From positions 1,233,501 through 1,297,500 of the forward strand of contig NZ_CP137852.1 of assembly GCF_033547095.1 (NCBI RefSeq): DNA of 64,000 nucleotides, written 5' to 3'. The notes under the pieces are model-generated. The model did no database searches. It was not told the DNA's origin and saw only the letters and a program-made list of their open reading frames with translations. Numbering within the stretch: position 1 is the stretch's first letter; every line of letters begins with the position of its first letter. Origin of the DNA: Sediminicoccus rosea (GTDB lineage: Bacteria > Pseudomonadota > Alphaproteobacteria > Acetobacterales > Acetobacteraceae). Of the stretch, positions 32,755-41,971 are shown piece after piece. Position numbers and translations under genes: made by a program.

Positions 32755-33546
32755 GGCGGCAACGGAAAGAGCGTCTTCCTGAACACCCTCGCCGGCATCC
32801 TGGCTGACTACATCGCATCGGCAGCGATGGACACCTTCACCAGTTCGCCCAACGACAAGCATCCTACTGACCTCGCCATGCTGCGCGGCGCGCGTTTGGT
32901 GACAGCGACCGAGACCGAGGAGGGCCGGACATGGGCTGAAGCCCGCATCAAGCAGATGACCGGTGGCGACCCCATCTCAGCTCGCTTCATGCGCCAGGAT
33001 TTCTTCACCTACACGCCTCAGTTCAAGCTCACCATTGCAGGCAACCACAAGCCTGCCCTCCGGAATGTGGACGATGCTGCGAGGCGGCGGTTCAATATCG
33101 TGCCGTTTCTCCACAAACCTGAGACGCCCGACCGTCACCTTGAGCAAAAGCTAAAGGCCGAATGGCCCGGCATCTTGCGATGGATGATCGAGGGTTGCCT
33201 CGATTGGCAGGAGAACGGCCTCGTTCGCCCGGCAATCGTGACCGGCGCGACTGAGGAATACTTCGAGGCCCAGGACGTCATTGGGCGCTGGCTGGCTGAG
33301 CGCTGCATCCTAGCGTCACATCTGGAGATAAAGCCGGGCGTGCTGCTTGCGGATTGCCGCACCTGGGCCGCGGAGAGCGGCGAGGCCCCGCCCACCCCGC
33401 AGCAATTCCGCAGCGCGTTGGAGAAGGTGAAGGGCGTCCGATACGCCACAGTGAAGGGCGTGCAGTGGATTAAGGGCATCGGCCGCCAGGCCCAGCCGGA
33501 CGCCCGGGGGGAGAGGGTGGAGGAGGGTGGAAGTGAGGAACGTTAA
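32755..33546 (+). pseudogene. 5'-truncated P4-family primase/helicase of S2
   Basis: The frame enters abruptly at GGNGKSVFLNTLAGILADYI, the Walker A loop, with an in-frame stop two codons upstream. The N-terminal half is therefore deleted. The rest is intact: RLVTATETEEGRTWAEARIK, FKLTIAGNHKPALRNVDDAA, RRRFNIVPF and a winged-helix-like C-terminus. The S1 homologue is complete. The helicase cannot be functional without its N-terminus. An ATG at 32827 opens a 239-residue frame that lacks the P-loop. Confidence 0.8.
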
Positions 33547-33602
33547 TCTCCCACGTGCGCGCGTGCGTTGAAACGGGTCAGTCCTCCACCCTCCTCCACC
33601 CT
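33514..33602. repeat. candidate replication origin of satellite S2
   Basis: A perfect 18-base inverted repeat (33514-33531 and 33585-33602) is made of two tandem GGGTGGA units per arm. The 53-base spacer contains CACGTGCGCGCGTGCG and GAAACGGGT close to the right arm. The left arm overlaps the last codons of the primase frame. The plan equals that at 27012-27105 although the iteron sequence differs. Confidence 0.6.
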
Positions 33603-33932
33603 GGCCAGCCGGCCGCTCGCCTATGAGGGGCGGCTGAACGCCCACTGGCGCTGCCGGCGCCGCCTGAGCGCGACCGCACCTGCCTCACCGGATGGCGCGG
33701 GAAGCCCCCTGGCGGGCGTTGTGGGCAATCCTGACGCTTTTGGTAGACGGCCTGTCGTGAAACCATATACCGAGGAGGGTGCGTCCCCAGCCTTCCAAGC
33801 AGGACCGTTGAGGATGGCGCCCGGCACTCTCGCGGTCCTGATACCGTGGATTGCCGCTACGCTGCCGTGTTAAACGAGCGTCTCACGGCCGCGCATGAGT
33901 GCGATCCAGTCCGATCAACGCGGAGGGACCTC
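33603..33932. other. gap between S2 origin and terminase gene
   Basis: No convincing gene. GC-rich with scattered small inverted repeats; an AT-richer TGAAACCATATACCGAGG near 33757 could be promoter sequence for the terminase gene. Confidence 0.35.
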
Positions 33933-34445
33933 ATGACAAAGCGAAAAACTGATAGCCCGACCAAGGGGCAGGCGAAGCAGCGTGGAGCGCCCGCGCGCCG
34001 CCCGATTGGCCGCCCTCCGATCAAGCCATCACCTGATGATCCCCAGGCCATCGATCGGCTGTGCCAGCTTCTCATTGGCGGGATGAGCATGAGCGAGGCC
34101 TGTGCACAGGATGATTGCCCCGCCCGCACGGCGGTCTATGCGAAGATGGCCGTGGACGGGGATTTTCGGAACGCTATCGCGCGTGCGCGCGAGGCGCAGC
34201 AGCATGCGATGATTGATGAGACAATCGAATTGGCCGATGCCGCCACGCCGGAGAACTGGCAGGTGGTGAAGCTCCGCATCTGGGCGCGGCAATGGCGAGC
34301 TGCGAAGCTGGCGCCGAGGACCTATGGAGAGAAGGTTGAGGTCGCCGGGAGCGCAGAGAACCCGTTGACCCTGCTGATCCAGGAAGTGCAGGGGCGCGCC
34401 TTCAAGCCCGTGCAAATCGTGGATGGGGAGGCGGAGGAAACGTGA
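33933..34445 (+). CDS. terminase small subunit, Sf6 type
   Basis: The 170-residue protein fits the Sf6 gp1-like terminase small subunits: a basic N-terminus, a helical DNA-binding part (CQLLIGGMSMSEACAQDDCP), VYAKMAVDGDFRNAIARARE, HAMIDETIELADAAT, and the characteristic LRIWARQWRAAKLAPRTYGE. GGAGGGACC precedes the ATG. It recognises phage packaging sites, and with no large subunit nearby it would have to work with a helper phage terminase, a known strategy of phage-inducible satellites. That role here is inference. Confidence 0.8.
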   Translation: MTKRKTDSPTKGQAKQRGAPARRPIGRPPIKPSPDDPQAIDRLCQLLIGGMSMSEACAQDDCPARTAVYAKMAVDGDFRNAIARAREAQQHAMIDETIELADAATPENWQVVKLRIWARQWRAAKLAPRTYGEKVEVAGSAENPLTLLIQEVQGRAFKPVQIVDGEAEET

Positions 34446-35174
34446 TGGAGGCGGGCGCGGCGCATCGGACTGATCGCCAGGCAGATGCCGCGGCGTATCC
34501 ACTGCCTCCCCCATGCCAATGATGGCTAAGTAGTCCGGCGCGGGACGGGCCGACTTCACAACACGGCAACGTCAACCGCACCGTGCTCGCATTTTTCCGC
34601 CTCGCATCCATTCGTCTCATGATGCGAAGACTATGCAAGCATTAAAAATGTTCGCGGACAGACACTCAGGCGTTGCGCTATCTAGAAACACGGAGCAAGG
34701 CGGCCGGTAATCGCCGCAGGAGATACGCATCCCTGCAACCCTCCCCAAGTCTCGCATTCGGCAGATAAGCGGGGCTCTCAAAGCTAGGAAGTGCCAAAGG
34801 ACGCCCCAGGCATCCGCCCCGATCCCCCCCGCTTGGAAGGCGGGCGATGAGGGCGGCGCCGAGGGCGCGAGTGTCAAGCTGGATGAAGTGCCCACCGAAA
34901 TCAAGGTAGCTCTCCGGCTGGGGCTCGATCGAGACAGCCAACGAGGAGCCCCGCTGACACCCGAGGGCGAAGCGATCTTGCGCGAAATCCTGAAGCGCAT
35001 CGCAGGTCCGGAGCCGTGCTGGAGGCCGGCCGCACGGGCGCCGAGAATGGCATTGCCGCCCGGCAACACGATGCTGCACGAGCCCGTCCATCCCCCACCC
35101 ATCCTGCGCCTAATTGGCGCGCGGGAATGGGCGGTGCTGGAGCTTCCCCTCACACGGCAAATGTGCTGGCATGA
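34446..35174. other. long stretch with no clear gene
   Basis: About 730 bases at the right end of the mobile region. A plus-strand frame from a GTG at 34888 to 35178 reads PTEIKVALRLGLDRDSQRGA and PEGEAILREILKRIAG, plausible but unsupported. The opposite frame looks random. The area probably marks decayed element DNA at the junction to chromosomal genes. Confidence 0.35.
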
Positions 35175-35627
35175 ATGATGCCCCTCCGTCGAAAGACCCT
35201 CACCGTTCTAGCCTCGGCAGCAATCGCGTTGGTTGCTGGCAGCGCGGGCGCAATGGAATTCACTTCGGCCCCTCTCGCGAGTGACACGATGGCGATCCGG
35301 GCGCAGGGGAACATCGTACGGGGAGACGCAGAGCGCCTGCGGCGTGCGATCCGCGCGCATCCGGGACAGGAGGTTGTGCTTCACATCTCCAGCGAGGGCG
35401 GTTTGCTGGGCGAAGCCTCCGATATGGCGAGCATGATTGCTCGATATCGCATCCCCGTCTTTCTTCCACACAATGCCATCTGCGCTTCCGCCTGCTTTCT
35501 TCTCCTGGCGGCCTCGCCGGACCGGATGATGAGCGAGACGGCGCGGGTGGGCGGCGTCGGCGCCGCAGTCAACGGCGCCAATACCCGTCCTGAAGCTCGG
35601 CGCCAGGATCTGATGCATCCGAGGTAA
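35175..35627 (+). CDS. exported ClpP/crotonase-fold protein, shortened
   Basis: The 150-residue product starts with a signal peptide (LRRKTLTVLASAAIALVAGS, cleavage after AGA). It continues with a ClpP-like fold: VVLHISSEGGLLGEASDMAS and AICASACFLLLAASPDRMM, where the CASACF serine is the usual nucleophile position. The homology ends after TARVGGVGAAVNG, where related proteins continue with a GVH block and further helices, so it may be truncated at the mobile-element boundary. Periplasmic, function unknown. Confidence 0.55.
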   Translation: MMPLRRKTLTVLASAAIALVAGSAGAMEFTSAPLASDTMAIRAQGNIVRGDAERLRRAIRAHPGQEVVLHISSEGGLLGEASDMASMIARYRIPVFLPHNAICASACFLLLAASPDRMMSETARVGGVGAAVNGANTRPEARRQDLMHPR

Positions 35628-35679
35628 CCTCCTCGGTCTCGTGAACGTATGGCCGGTTCAACAATGTGAGTGAGGAGCG

Positions 35680-36483
35680 ATGGGTCCGGGGGCTGCGATT
35701 TCGATTGTCTGCAAGACGCCGGGCGTCGGCGGGGGCAAATCGCGCCTTCGGCCTCTGCTCGGGGCGGAAATGGTCGCACGACTGTCCGGCTGTTTCATTC
35801 GTGACGTTGCTGCTGCGCTGGAAGCCGTGCCCAGCCCTCTCGGCCGGCAACTTTACGCGCTCTACAGTCCAGCCGGGTCGGACGTATTGCTGCGGGCGCT
35901 GCTGCCACCGCCCTGGACGCTGGTGTTGAGCCACGCGCAGAGCGTCGGCGCAGTTCTGGACATGAGCATGGCGGCCTTTCTTGGCGACGGTCACGACTGC
36001 GCCATTATGGTAAACGGCGACAGCCCGACCCTGCCGACGGATTTCATCGTCGAGGCCATCGCTGCACTCCGTGCGCCCGGTGACCGGGTCGTTCTCGGTC
36101 CCGCTCTCGACGGTGGCTACTACCTGGTCGGGCTGAAGCGGCCCCATCCGCGACTTTTCGAGGACATCGCCTGGAGCACGCCGGATGTGCTCGCGTGCAC
36201 GGTCGAACGCGCGCGGGAACTCGGCCTGCCCGTCATGCTGTTGCCGCGTTGGTATGATGTCGACGAGCCTCAAGACGTCCTTCGATTGCAGAGGGAATTC
36301 GCCGGGCAAGCGCCATGCCTCAATTCGGGGATGACGGGCGGCCCGGCGCCGCACACGCGCGCTCTGCTGGCCGAGTGGGCCGGCGGTGAGAGGTCTGCCT
36401 TTTCGGGAGGTCTCGAGACGAAATGCTTGGCTCCGCCTGTAACCCCCACGAGTTGCCCGCCGATCTGTGGCGCGAACCAGTGA
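35680..36483 (+). CDS. TIGR04282/DUF2064 transferase
   Basis: The 267-residue protein belongs to the DUF2064 nucleotidyl/glycosyltransferase-like family first noted beside radical SAM/selenodomain proteins and later linked to arsenosugar biosynthesis. Supporting blocks are SIVCKTPGVGGGKSRLRPLL, CAIMVNGDSPTLPTDFI, RVVLGPALDGGYYLVGLK and LPRWYDVDEPQDVLRLQREF. The last 40 residues (after about 225) extend beyond the usual end and are of poor character, so the true end may have shifted by a frameshift. The partner family TIGR04283 is encoded at 51516-52208. Confidence 0.8.
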   Translation: MGPGAAISIVCKTPGVGGGKSRLRPLLGAEMVARLSGCFIRDVAAALEAVPSPLGRQLYALYSPAGSDVLLRALLPPPWTLVLSHAQSVGAVLDMSMAAFLGDGHDCAIMVNGDSPTLPTDFIVEAIAALRAPGDRVVLGPALDGGYYLVGLKRPHPRLFEDIAWSTPDVLACTVERARELGLPVMLLPRWYDVDEPQDVLRLQREFAGQAPCLNSGMTGGPAPHTRALLAEWAGGERSAFSGGLETKCLAPPVTPTSCPPICGANQ

Positions 36484-36667
36484 GGCTCAACCCCGATGGA
36501 TGCGATGCTGCCAGCCCCCGGCGTTCCGGCGCGCTGCCCTCGACCTCCGCCTGATCGGCGTGGGCTTTGGTGGCATCTCGGTCGCGGCCGGCACTTCCGT
36601 TGTCCCGATCAAGACGCACCGGTTGGTCGGCCTTATCCAGCGCCTGTTGCGCTGAGGAGAGCACGTC

Positions 36668-37378
36668 ATGATCTTTCCCCTTTTGCTGCGCGACCGCCGG
36701 GTCTGGATCAGCCTCGGTATGGTCGGACTGCTCGTCGCTCTACGCGCGACGGGGCTTTCGGAGCACCTTTCCCTTGCCACGCTGGCAGCACACCGTGAGG
36801 CGCTGAACGCCTTCGTCGCGGCGAACCTGGTGCTGGCCGCGCTCGGCTATGTCGGGGTCTATGTCGTGGCCGTCGCCTTCTCGGTGCCTGGCGCCGTGTT
36901 CCTCACCCTGTCGGGCGGGCTGCTGTTCGGTACGCTCGGTGGAACGGCACTGACGGTGGTGGGTGCGACGGTCGGCGCGACGCTGATCTTCCTGCTCGCG
37001 CAGCGCCTGTTCGGCGCGGATGCGCTGGACCGGCTGGGACCGAAGGCGCGCACGCTGGGCGATGGCATCCGGCGCAACGCCGCGTCATATCTGCTGGTGC
37101 TACGCTTGGTCCCGCTATTCCCCTTCTTCCTGGTCAACCTTGTCCCGGCTTTCGTCGGCGTGCGGCTGACGACCTACATCGTCACCACCGCGCTCGGCAT
37201 CCTGCCAGGGACGATGGTGTTCAGCCTCGCGGGCGCCGGGCTCGGCGATGTGCTGGCGATGGGGGGCGACTTCGATCCGCGCGCGGTGCTGACGCCGCAG
37301 ATCCTGGGTGCGCTGCTGGGCCTCGCGGCCCTTTCACTGGCCGCTATCCCGATCAAGGCGCGGTTCGCGCGCAACTGA
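36668..37378 (+). CDS. TVP38/TMEM64 (VTT-domain) membrane protein
   Basis: The 236-residue inner-membrane protein has about six helices and the VTT signature: SVPGAVFLTLSGGLLFGTLG, then GATVGATLIFLLAQRLFG, and LRLVPLFPFFLVNLVPAFVG. DedA/VTT proteins act in lipid transport across the bilayer. In this type of cluster it regularly accompanies DUF547 and DUF2064 proteins. Its stop overlaps the ATG of the DUF547 gene. The 184 bases before it hold no gene I can name. Confidence 0.88.
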   Translation: MIFPLLLRDRRVWISLGMVGLLVALRATGLSEHLSLATLAAHREALNAFVAANLVLAALGYVGVYVVAVAFSVPGAVFLTLSGGLLFGTLGGTALTVVGATVGATLIFLLAQRLFGADALDRLGPKARTLGDGIRRNAASYLLVLRLVPLFPFFLVNLVPAFVGVRLTTYIVTTALGILPGTMVFSLAGAGLGDVLAMGGDFDPRAVLTPQILGALLGLAALSLAAIPIKARFARN

Positions 37379-38190
37379 TGGAGCCGAACATGACACCTCG
37401 CCGAACATTCCTGGCACTCCCCCTCGTCGCGCTGCTGCCGCGCGCCTCGCATGCGCAGGCTGATGCCGATGATGTGCTGGACGCACTGCTGGCCCGCCAT
37501 GTCGTCCCGCATGCGGATGGCGTGATGCGCGTTCGCTACGCCGCCTGGAAGGCCTCCGCCGCCGACATGGGCGCGCTGCATGGCTGGATCGCCTTAGCCG
37601 CGACGCGCCGCCCAGCGGCGATGCCGCGCAACGAAGCCTTCGCCTTTTGGTCCAATCTATACAATGCGCTGACCCTGAAGGTCGTGTTGGACCGCTACCC
37701 GGTGCGTTCCATTCGCGACATCCGATCAACCGGCGTTCCCTTCGACCCGCGCCAGTTCATCGGGCCGTGGCGCACGCGCCTCGTGACCATCGAGGGCCGG
37801 CGGATGTCGCTAGATGACATCGAGCACGAGACCATGCGCCCGACCTTTCGCGACCCGCGCGTGCACTACGCCGTCAACTGCGCTTCGATCGGCTGCCCGA
37901 ACATCTGGCCACGTGCCTGGCGAGCGGCGACGCTGCGGGCGGAGCTGGACGCGGCCGCGGCCGCCTTCGTCAACCATCCCCGCGGTGCTACGGTGCTGCC
38001 GGACGGACGGCTGCGCGTCAACTCCATCTACCACTGGTTCAAGGAGGATTTCGGGGGCAATGATGCGGGCGTGCTCACCCACCTGCGCCTGTACGCTGCG
38101 CCGGCGCTCGCGGCGCAACTCGCTGCCGTCGCCACCGTTGCCGACCATGTCTATGACTGGACGCTGAACGACGTCGCGCCTAGCGGATGA
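37378..38190 (+). CDS. DUF547 exported protein
   Basis: The 270-residue protein has a twin-arginine-like signal (TPRRTFLALPLVALLPRASH, cleavage after HAQA) and the DUF547 core. FAFWSNLYNALTLKVVLDRY and VHYAVNCASIGCPNIWPRAW contain the conserved Asn/His/Cys residues of this papain-like fold family. Its function is not established. Start may be the ATG at 37378 or the MTPRR ATG at 37390. It is coupled to the VTT gene. Confidence 0.85.
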   Translation: MEPNMTPRRTFLALPLVALLPRASHAQADADDVLDALLARHVVPHADGVMRVRYAAWKASAADMGALHGWIALAATRRPAAMPRNEAFAFWSNLYNALTLKVVLDRYPVRSIRDIRSTGVPFDPRQFIGPWRTRLVTIEGRRMSLDDIEHETMRPTFRDPRVHYAVNCASIGCPNIWPRAWRAATLRAELDAAAAAFVNHPRGATVLPDGRLRVNSIYHWFKEDFGGNDAGVLTHLRLYAAPALAAQLAAVATVADHVYDWTLNDVAPSG

Positions 38191-38201
38191 GGCTTCATCG
38201 C

Positions 38202-38783
38202 TCAGCTGCCTGTGAGCCTCTGCAGCAGCAGCCCCCAGGCGGCGTTGAACTGGTGCACGCCCTCTGCGCCGGCCGCGAGTTCGAGGGGACGGTGCTCCGC
38301 GTGCCAGCGGAAGATGCCACCGCGAAGGTTCAGCAGCGCCGCCGCAGGCGCCTCTGCCGCTGCCTGCCTGATACCCTTCAGCATCAGGCCGGAACGCCAG
38401 CCAACGGCGCAGTAAAGCACCACGGTGGTGCCGGCCATCCGCGTGCCGAGCTCCGCCAGGACCGCGCCGGCCGGGGCGTCGGGCGGGACGCGCAGCGCGC
38501 CAGGGATCCGGCTCTGCGCGTATTCGGCTGGCTCGCGCACGTCGAGCAGCAGGATGCGTTCACCCGTCCCGATCCGCCGGGCGAGCTCCGCGGAGGTGAT
38601 CTCCGGCACCGGGAGCAGTCGGGCTACGGCCGCTTCGACATCGCGCATCGTCGTGCGCGGGTTGGCGGGGTCGGGCAGGCCGCGCGGCCAGGACAATGCC
38701 AAGGCCGTGCCGCCCGTGACGGCCAGCGCCCCGGCGCCGGCAAACAGAAGGCTCCGTCGTGTGGGTCGAGAGAAAGGCGCCAT
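38202..38783 (-). CDS. exported rhodanese-domain protein
   Basis: The 193-residue protein has a Tat-type signal (RPTRRSLLFAGAGALAV) followed by a single rhodanese domain: ERILLLDVREPAEYAQSRIP, then VVLYCAVGWRSG with the catalytic Cys125. Rhodaneses transfer sulfane sulfur or bind oxyanions. It is convergent with the DUF547 gene, separated by 12 bases. The ATG at 38783 is chosen because it begins at the signal peptide. Confidence 0.85.
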   Translation of the reverse strand: MAPFSRPTRRSLLFAGAGALAVTGGTALALSWPRGLPDPANPRTTMRDVEAAVARLLPVPEITSAELARRIGTGERILLLDVREPAEYAQSRIPGALRVPPDAPAGAVLAELGTRMAGTTVVLYCAVGWRSGLMLKGIRQAAAEAPAAALLNLRGGIFRWHAEHRPLELAAGAEGVHQFNAAWGLLLQRLTGS

Positions 38784-38862
38784 GGCGTTGGGTCCTTCGG
38801 TTGGGTCTGGGCCTGGTATACCCCAGCGATGATTCGTCGCAGGCCGCACCTGGGTTACACAG

Positions 38863-40209
38863 ATGGGGCATAGCGCCGCCCCGCGCGAGGGTCAGCGCCT
38901 GCTGGCGATGGCTGCTGTGCTCGCAGGCGCCCATGCCGGCATGATCGCCCTGGCTCCCGCGCTGGTTGAGCAGGATAGCCCGGGCGCGCCGCAGATCGCG
39001 GCCTTTGTCGGCCTCGCGCTGCTTGGCGGCGCGGCCTGGTTCGCGGCGATCGGCCCGCTGGAGCGGCTGCCGCCGGCTCGGGTGGCGGTCGGCGCCATAT
39101 TCATCCTTGGCGCCGCCATGCGCCTGGGTTGGCTTGCAACCCCGCTGGTCCTCGACACCGACGCGCTGCGCTATCTATGGGACGGGGCGCTGGTGGCGCA
39201 TGGCATCTGGCCATGGGGCGCGCCGCCAGGCGCAGGGCTCCCCCCCGGGCTTGGCGAGGCCGGATCGGCACTGCATGCCATCCTGCCCTTTGCGGCGCTG
39301 CGGACCATCTACCCAGGCACCGCCCAGCTCGCTTTCCTACTCGCGCATTGGGTTGCGCCGTGGGAGCTCCTGGGTCTGCGGGTCATCATGCTCGCGGCGG
39401 AACTGGCGACGCTCGGGCTGCTCGCGGCGATGCTGCGGCGGTCGGGCCAACCCGTGATGCGCGTGGCGGTGTGGTGGCTTTGCCCGCTGCTGCCTCTGGT
39501 GCTGACGAACGCCGCGCATGTGGACGCGCTCCTGCAGCCACTCCTGCTCGGCGTTCTGCTGGCGACGCTGAGTGGGCGCGGCTGGTTGGCCGGCGCCTTG
39601 CTCGGCCTGGCGGCTGGCGTGAAGGTCTGGCCGCTGCTGCTTGCGCCGCTCATCGCGCGCTGGCTGCCACCTGGGGCGAGGGTAGCGGCGGCGGTTGCCT
39701 TCGTCACGGTCGCCGCGGCCACGCTCCTGCCACTGGCAACGACCTTGGCGGCGCCAGATGCCGGCCTCAGCGCCTTCGCCGTCAAATGGGTCGTCAACAA
39801 TGCCCCGGTGTCTTGGATCGTGGCTCTGCTCGGGCGGGATGCCGGCCAGGTCCTGCGGCCGCTTCTTGCCCTGGCCGCGGGCGCGGTGGCACTGGCGGTG
39901 GCGTTCCGCCCGCCGGGCGGCCCAGTGGAACTGGTCCGCGCCGCACTCGTCGTGTCGGCGGCAACCTTCTACCTCTCGCCGGCACAATACCCCTGGTATG
40001 CGGTGTGGTTCCTGCCCTTCGCAGCGATGCTCGGGTGTCGGGCGCTGCTGCTGCCGGCGGTCCTGCTGCCGCTGTACTACCTGTTCTTCGCCTTGCTGTC
40101 TGAGCCCGGCCACCGGGCCTTCTTTGCCAACGGGATCGCCGCCGTGCACGTGCTTGGAGTTCTTGTCATGTTAATCTGGTCAAGACGGCGCAGGGAGTTC
40201 CGACCATGA
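38863..40209 (+). CDS. GT87-like polyprenol-phosphate mannosyltransferase
   Basis: The 448-residue integral membrane protein has about eleven helices. The luminal-loop DTDALRYLWDGALVAHGIWPWG after the second to third helix is a GT-C type acceptor/metal loop. It also has PLLPLVLTNAAHVDALLQPL and SPAQYPWYAVWFLPF, typical of mannosyltransferases using lipid-linked sugars. Its stop overlaps the start of the GT2 gene that likely makes the lipid-linked donor. Confidence 0.78.
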   Translation: MGHSAAPREGQRLLAMAAVLAGAHAGMIALAPALVEQDSPGAPQIAAFVGLALLGGAAWFAAIGPLERLPPARVAVGAIFILGAAMRLGWLATPLVLDTDALRYLWDGALVAHGIWPWGAPPGAGLPPGLGEAGSALHAILPFAALRTIYPGTAQLAFLLAHWVAPWELLGLRVIMLAAELATLGLLAAMLRRSGQPVMRVAVWWLCPLLPLVLTNAAHVDALLQPLLLGVLLATLSGRGWLAGALLGLAAGVKVWPLLLAPLIARWLPPGARVAAAVAFVTVAAATLLPLATTLAAPDAGLSAFAVKWVVNNAPVSWIVALLGRDAGQVLRPLLALAAGAVALAVAFRPPGGPVELVRAALVVSAATFYLSPAQYPWYAVWFLPFAAMLGCRALLLPAVLLPLYYLFFALLSEPGHRAFFANGIAAVHVLGVLVMLIWSRRRREFRP

Positions 40210-40922
40210 CCGCGCCGGCGGGATTGCGGGTCGGTGTGATCATCCCGACCCGCAACGAGGCACTGGCACTGCCGAGCGTCCTGCCGGCGATCCCGCCTTG
40301 GGTCGCCGAGGTGATCGTGGTGGACAATGCCAGCAACGACGGTACGCCCGAAATTGCTCGCCGCTACGGGGCGCGCGTCGTCTCGGAGCCACGCCGCGGC
40401 TATGGCCGCGCCTGCCTCGCCGGCATTGCTGCTCTTTCGCCTGACGTGGATACGGTGATCTTCATGGATGGTGACGCCTCCGATCGGCCGGAGGACATGT
40501 TGCGGCTCCTCGCCCCGATCGCGGCGGGGGAAGCGGAACTGGTCATCGGCGCGCGCACGCTCGGCGTCGAGACCGGTGCGCTGACGCCCCAGCAGCGCTT
40601 CGGCAATGCACTGGCGTGCCTGCTGATCCGCCTGGTCTGGGGCGTGCGCTACACCGATCTCGGCCCGTTCCGCGTGATCCGCCGGGAGGCGCTGGCGCGG
40701 CTTGCCATGCGCGACGAGACCTGGGGCTGGACGGTGGAAATGCAGGTCCGGGCGGCCCGTCTCGGCCTGCGCGTGCAGGAACTGCCCGTAGGCTATCGGC
40801 GTCGCATCGGGATATCGAAGATCTCCGGGACACTGTCGGGCACCATCCGGGCGGGGTGGAAGATTATTTGGGTGATCGGGGCGGAAGCGCTTGATGGCCT
40901 GCGAGCCCGGCGCCGATCGTGA
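40206..40922 (+). CDS. family 2 glycosyltransferase, DPM-like
   Basis: The 238-residue enzyme is soluble with a GT-A fold: VGVIIPTRNEALALPSVLPA, VIVVDNASNDGTPEIARRYG, and the metal-binding DxD as FMDGDASDRPED. ARTLGVETGALTPQQRFGNA and RYTDLGPFRVIRREALARLA are typical of dolichol-phosphate-mannose synthase-like enzymes. It probably charges a polyprenyl phosphate for the upstream GT87-like enzyme. Confidence 0.87.
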   Translation: MTAPAGLRVGVIIPTRNEALALPSVLPAIPPWVAEVIVVDNASNDGTPEIARRYGARVVSEPRRGYGRACLAGIAALSPDVDTVIFMDGDASDRPEDMLRLLAPIAAGEAELVIGARTLGVETGALTPQQRFGNALACLLIRLVWGVRYTDLGPFRVIRREALARLAMRDETWGWTVEMQVRAARLGLRVQELPVGYRRRIGISKISGTLSGTIRAGWKIIWVIGAEALDGLRARRRS

Positions 40923-40997
40923 TTGGGCGGGTAACCTCGCCGTTGCCTCCGGCGTAATGGCAGCCTGACCATCCGATCTGCCAGGAGGAACGCTGCC

Positions 40998-41960
40998 TTG
41001 TCCGTCCGCATCATCGTGCCGCATGCGCCGAGCCCCGCGAAGTTTCAGGATCCGGTCCGGACGGCCAAGGGGCAGCCACGCGCGCAGGTGGCGCCGCAGG
41101 GTCTCCAGACCCTGTGGATCAATACCGGCACGCTGTGCAACATCACCTGCGCCGGCTGTTACATCGAGAGCAGTCCGCGCAACGACGCGCTGGCCTACAT
41201 CTCGCCCGCCGAAGTGGCTGGTTTTCTCGACGAGGCGACCTTTCGCGGTGAGCCGCTGGAGGAGGTCGGCTTCACCGGCGGCGAGCCCTTCATGAATCCT
41301 GGACTGCTGGCGATGCTGGCGGATGTCCTCGCCAGGCCGGGCCTCTCCGCCTTGGTGCTGACCAACGCGATGCAGCCGATGCGGCGATACGCCGACGGGC
41401 TGATGAAATTGCAGGCCCGCTTCGGATCAGCCCGGCTGGTGCTGCGCGTCAGCCTCGATCACCACGATGCCGCCATCCACGATCTGGAGCGCGGCGAGGG
41501 CAGCTTCGCGAAGGCGTTGGATGGATTGGTCTGGCTCGCCCGGCAGGGCTTCACGGTGCATGTCGCCGGTCGGCTCGGCTTCGGCCGCGAGGGCGAGGCG
41601 GCGATGCGCGCCGGCTACGCCGCGCTCTTCGCGGAACACAGCATCGCGGTGGAGGCACAGGACCCGGTTGCGCTGATGCTCTTCCCCGAAATGGACGAAG
41701 GCGCCGAGGTGCCGGAGATCAGTGAGGCCTGCTGGGGCATCCTGGGCAAGGCGCCAGGCAGCGTGATGTGCGCCTCCTCCCGCATGGTGGTGAAGCGCAG
41801 GGGCGCGGCGCGGCCTGCCGTCATCGCCTGTACGCTGCTGCCCTACGACACGCGCTTCGAACTCGGCGCGACGCTCGCCGAAGCCGCGCGCCCGGTCGCG
41901 CTCAACCATCCGCATTGCGCGCGCTTCTGCGTGCTCGGTGGCGCCGCGTGCTCGCGATAA
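40998..41960 (+). CDS. radical SAM protein
   Basis: The 320-residue enzyme binds a 4Fe-4S cluster through Cys47, Cys51 and Cys54 (TLCNITCAGC) and AdoMet near EVGFTGGEPFMNP. Extra cysteines at the C-terminus (IACTLLPYD, HCARFCVLGGAACSR) may bind an auxiliary cluster. It starts with a TTG preceded by AGGAGGA. The place between glycosyltransferases and a PhnD-like gene suggests modification of a small organo-oxyanion or sugar, but it does not look like ArsS itself. Substrate unknown. Confidence 0.85.
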   Translation: MSVRIIVPHAPSPAKFQDPVRTAKGQPRAQVAPQGLQTLWINTGTLCNITCAGCYIESSPRNDALAYISPAEVAGFLDEATFRGEPLEEVGFTGGEPFMNPGLLAMLADVLARPGLSALVLTNAMQPMRRYADGLMKLQARFGSARLVLRVSLDHHDAAIHDLERGEGSFAKALDGLVWLARQGFTVHVAGRLGFGREGEAAMRAGYAALFAEHSIAVEAQDPVALMLFPEMDEGAEVPEISEACWGILGKAPGSVMCASSRMVVKRRGAARPAVIACTLLPYDTRFELGATLAEAARPVALNHPHCARFCVLGGAACSR

Positions 41961-41971
41961 GGTCCAAGCCC

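Noticed and set aside
34617-35153. 178-residue minus-strand frame in the long gap before the ClpP-like gene
   Set aside because: Serine/arginine-rich translation without domain character, and no ribosome site; looks like random open frame.
36467-36655. 62-residue plus-strand frame between the DUF2064 and VTT genes
   Set aside because: No motif, poor start context; it may be out-of-frame sequence of the degraded end of the DUF2064 gene.
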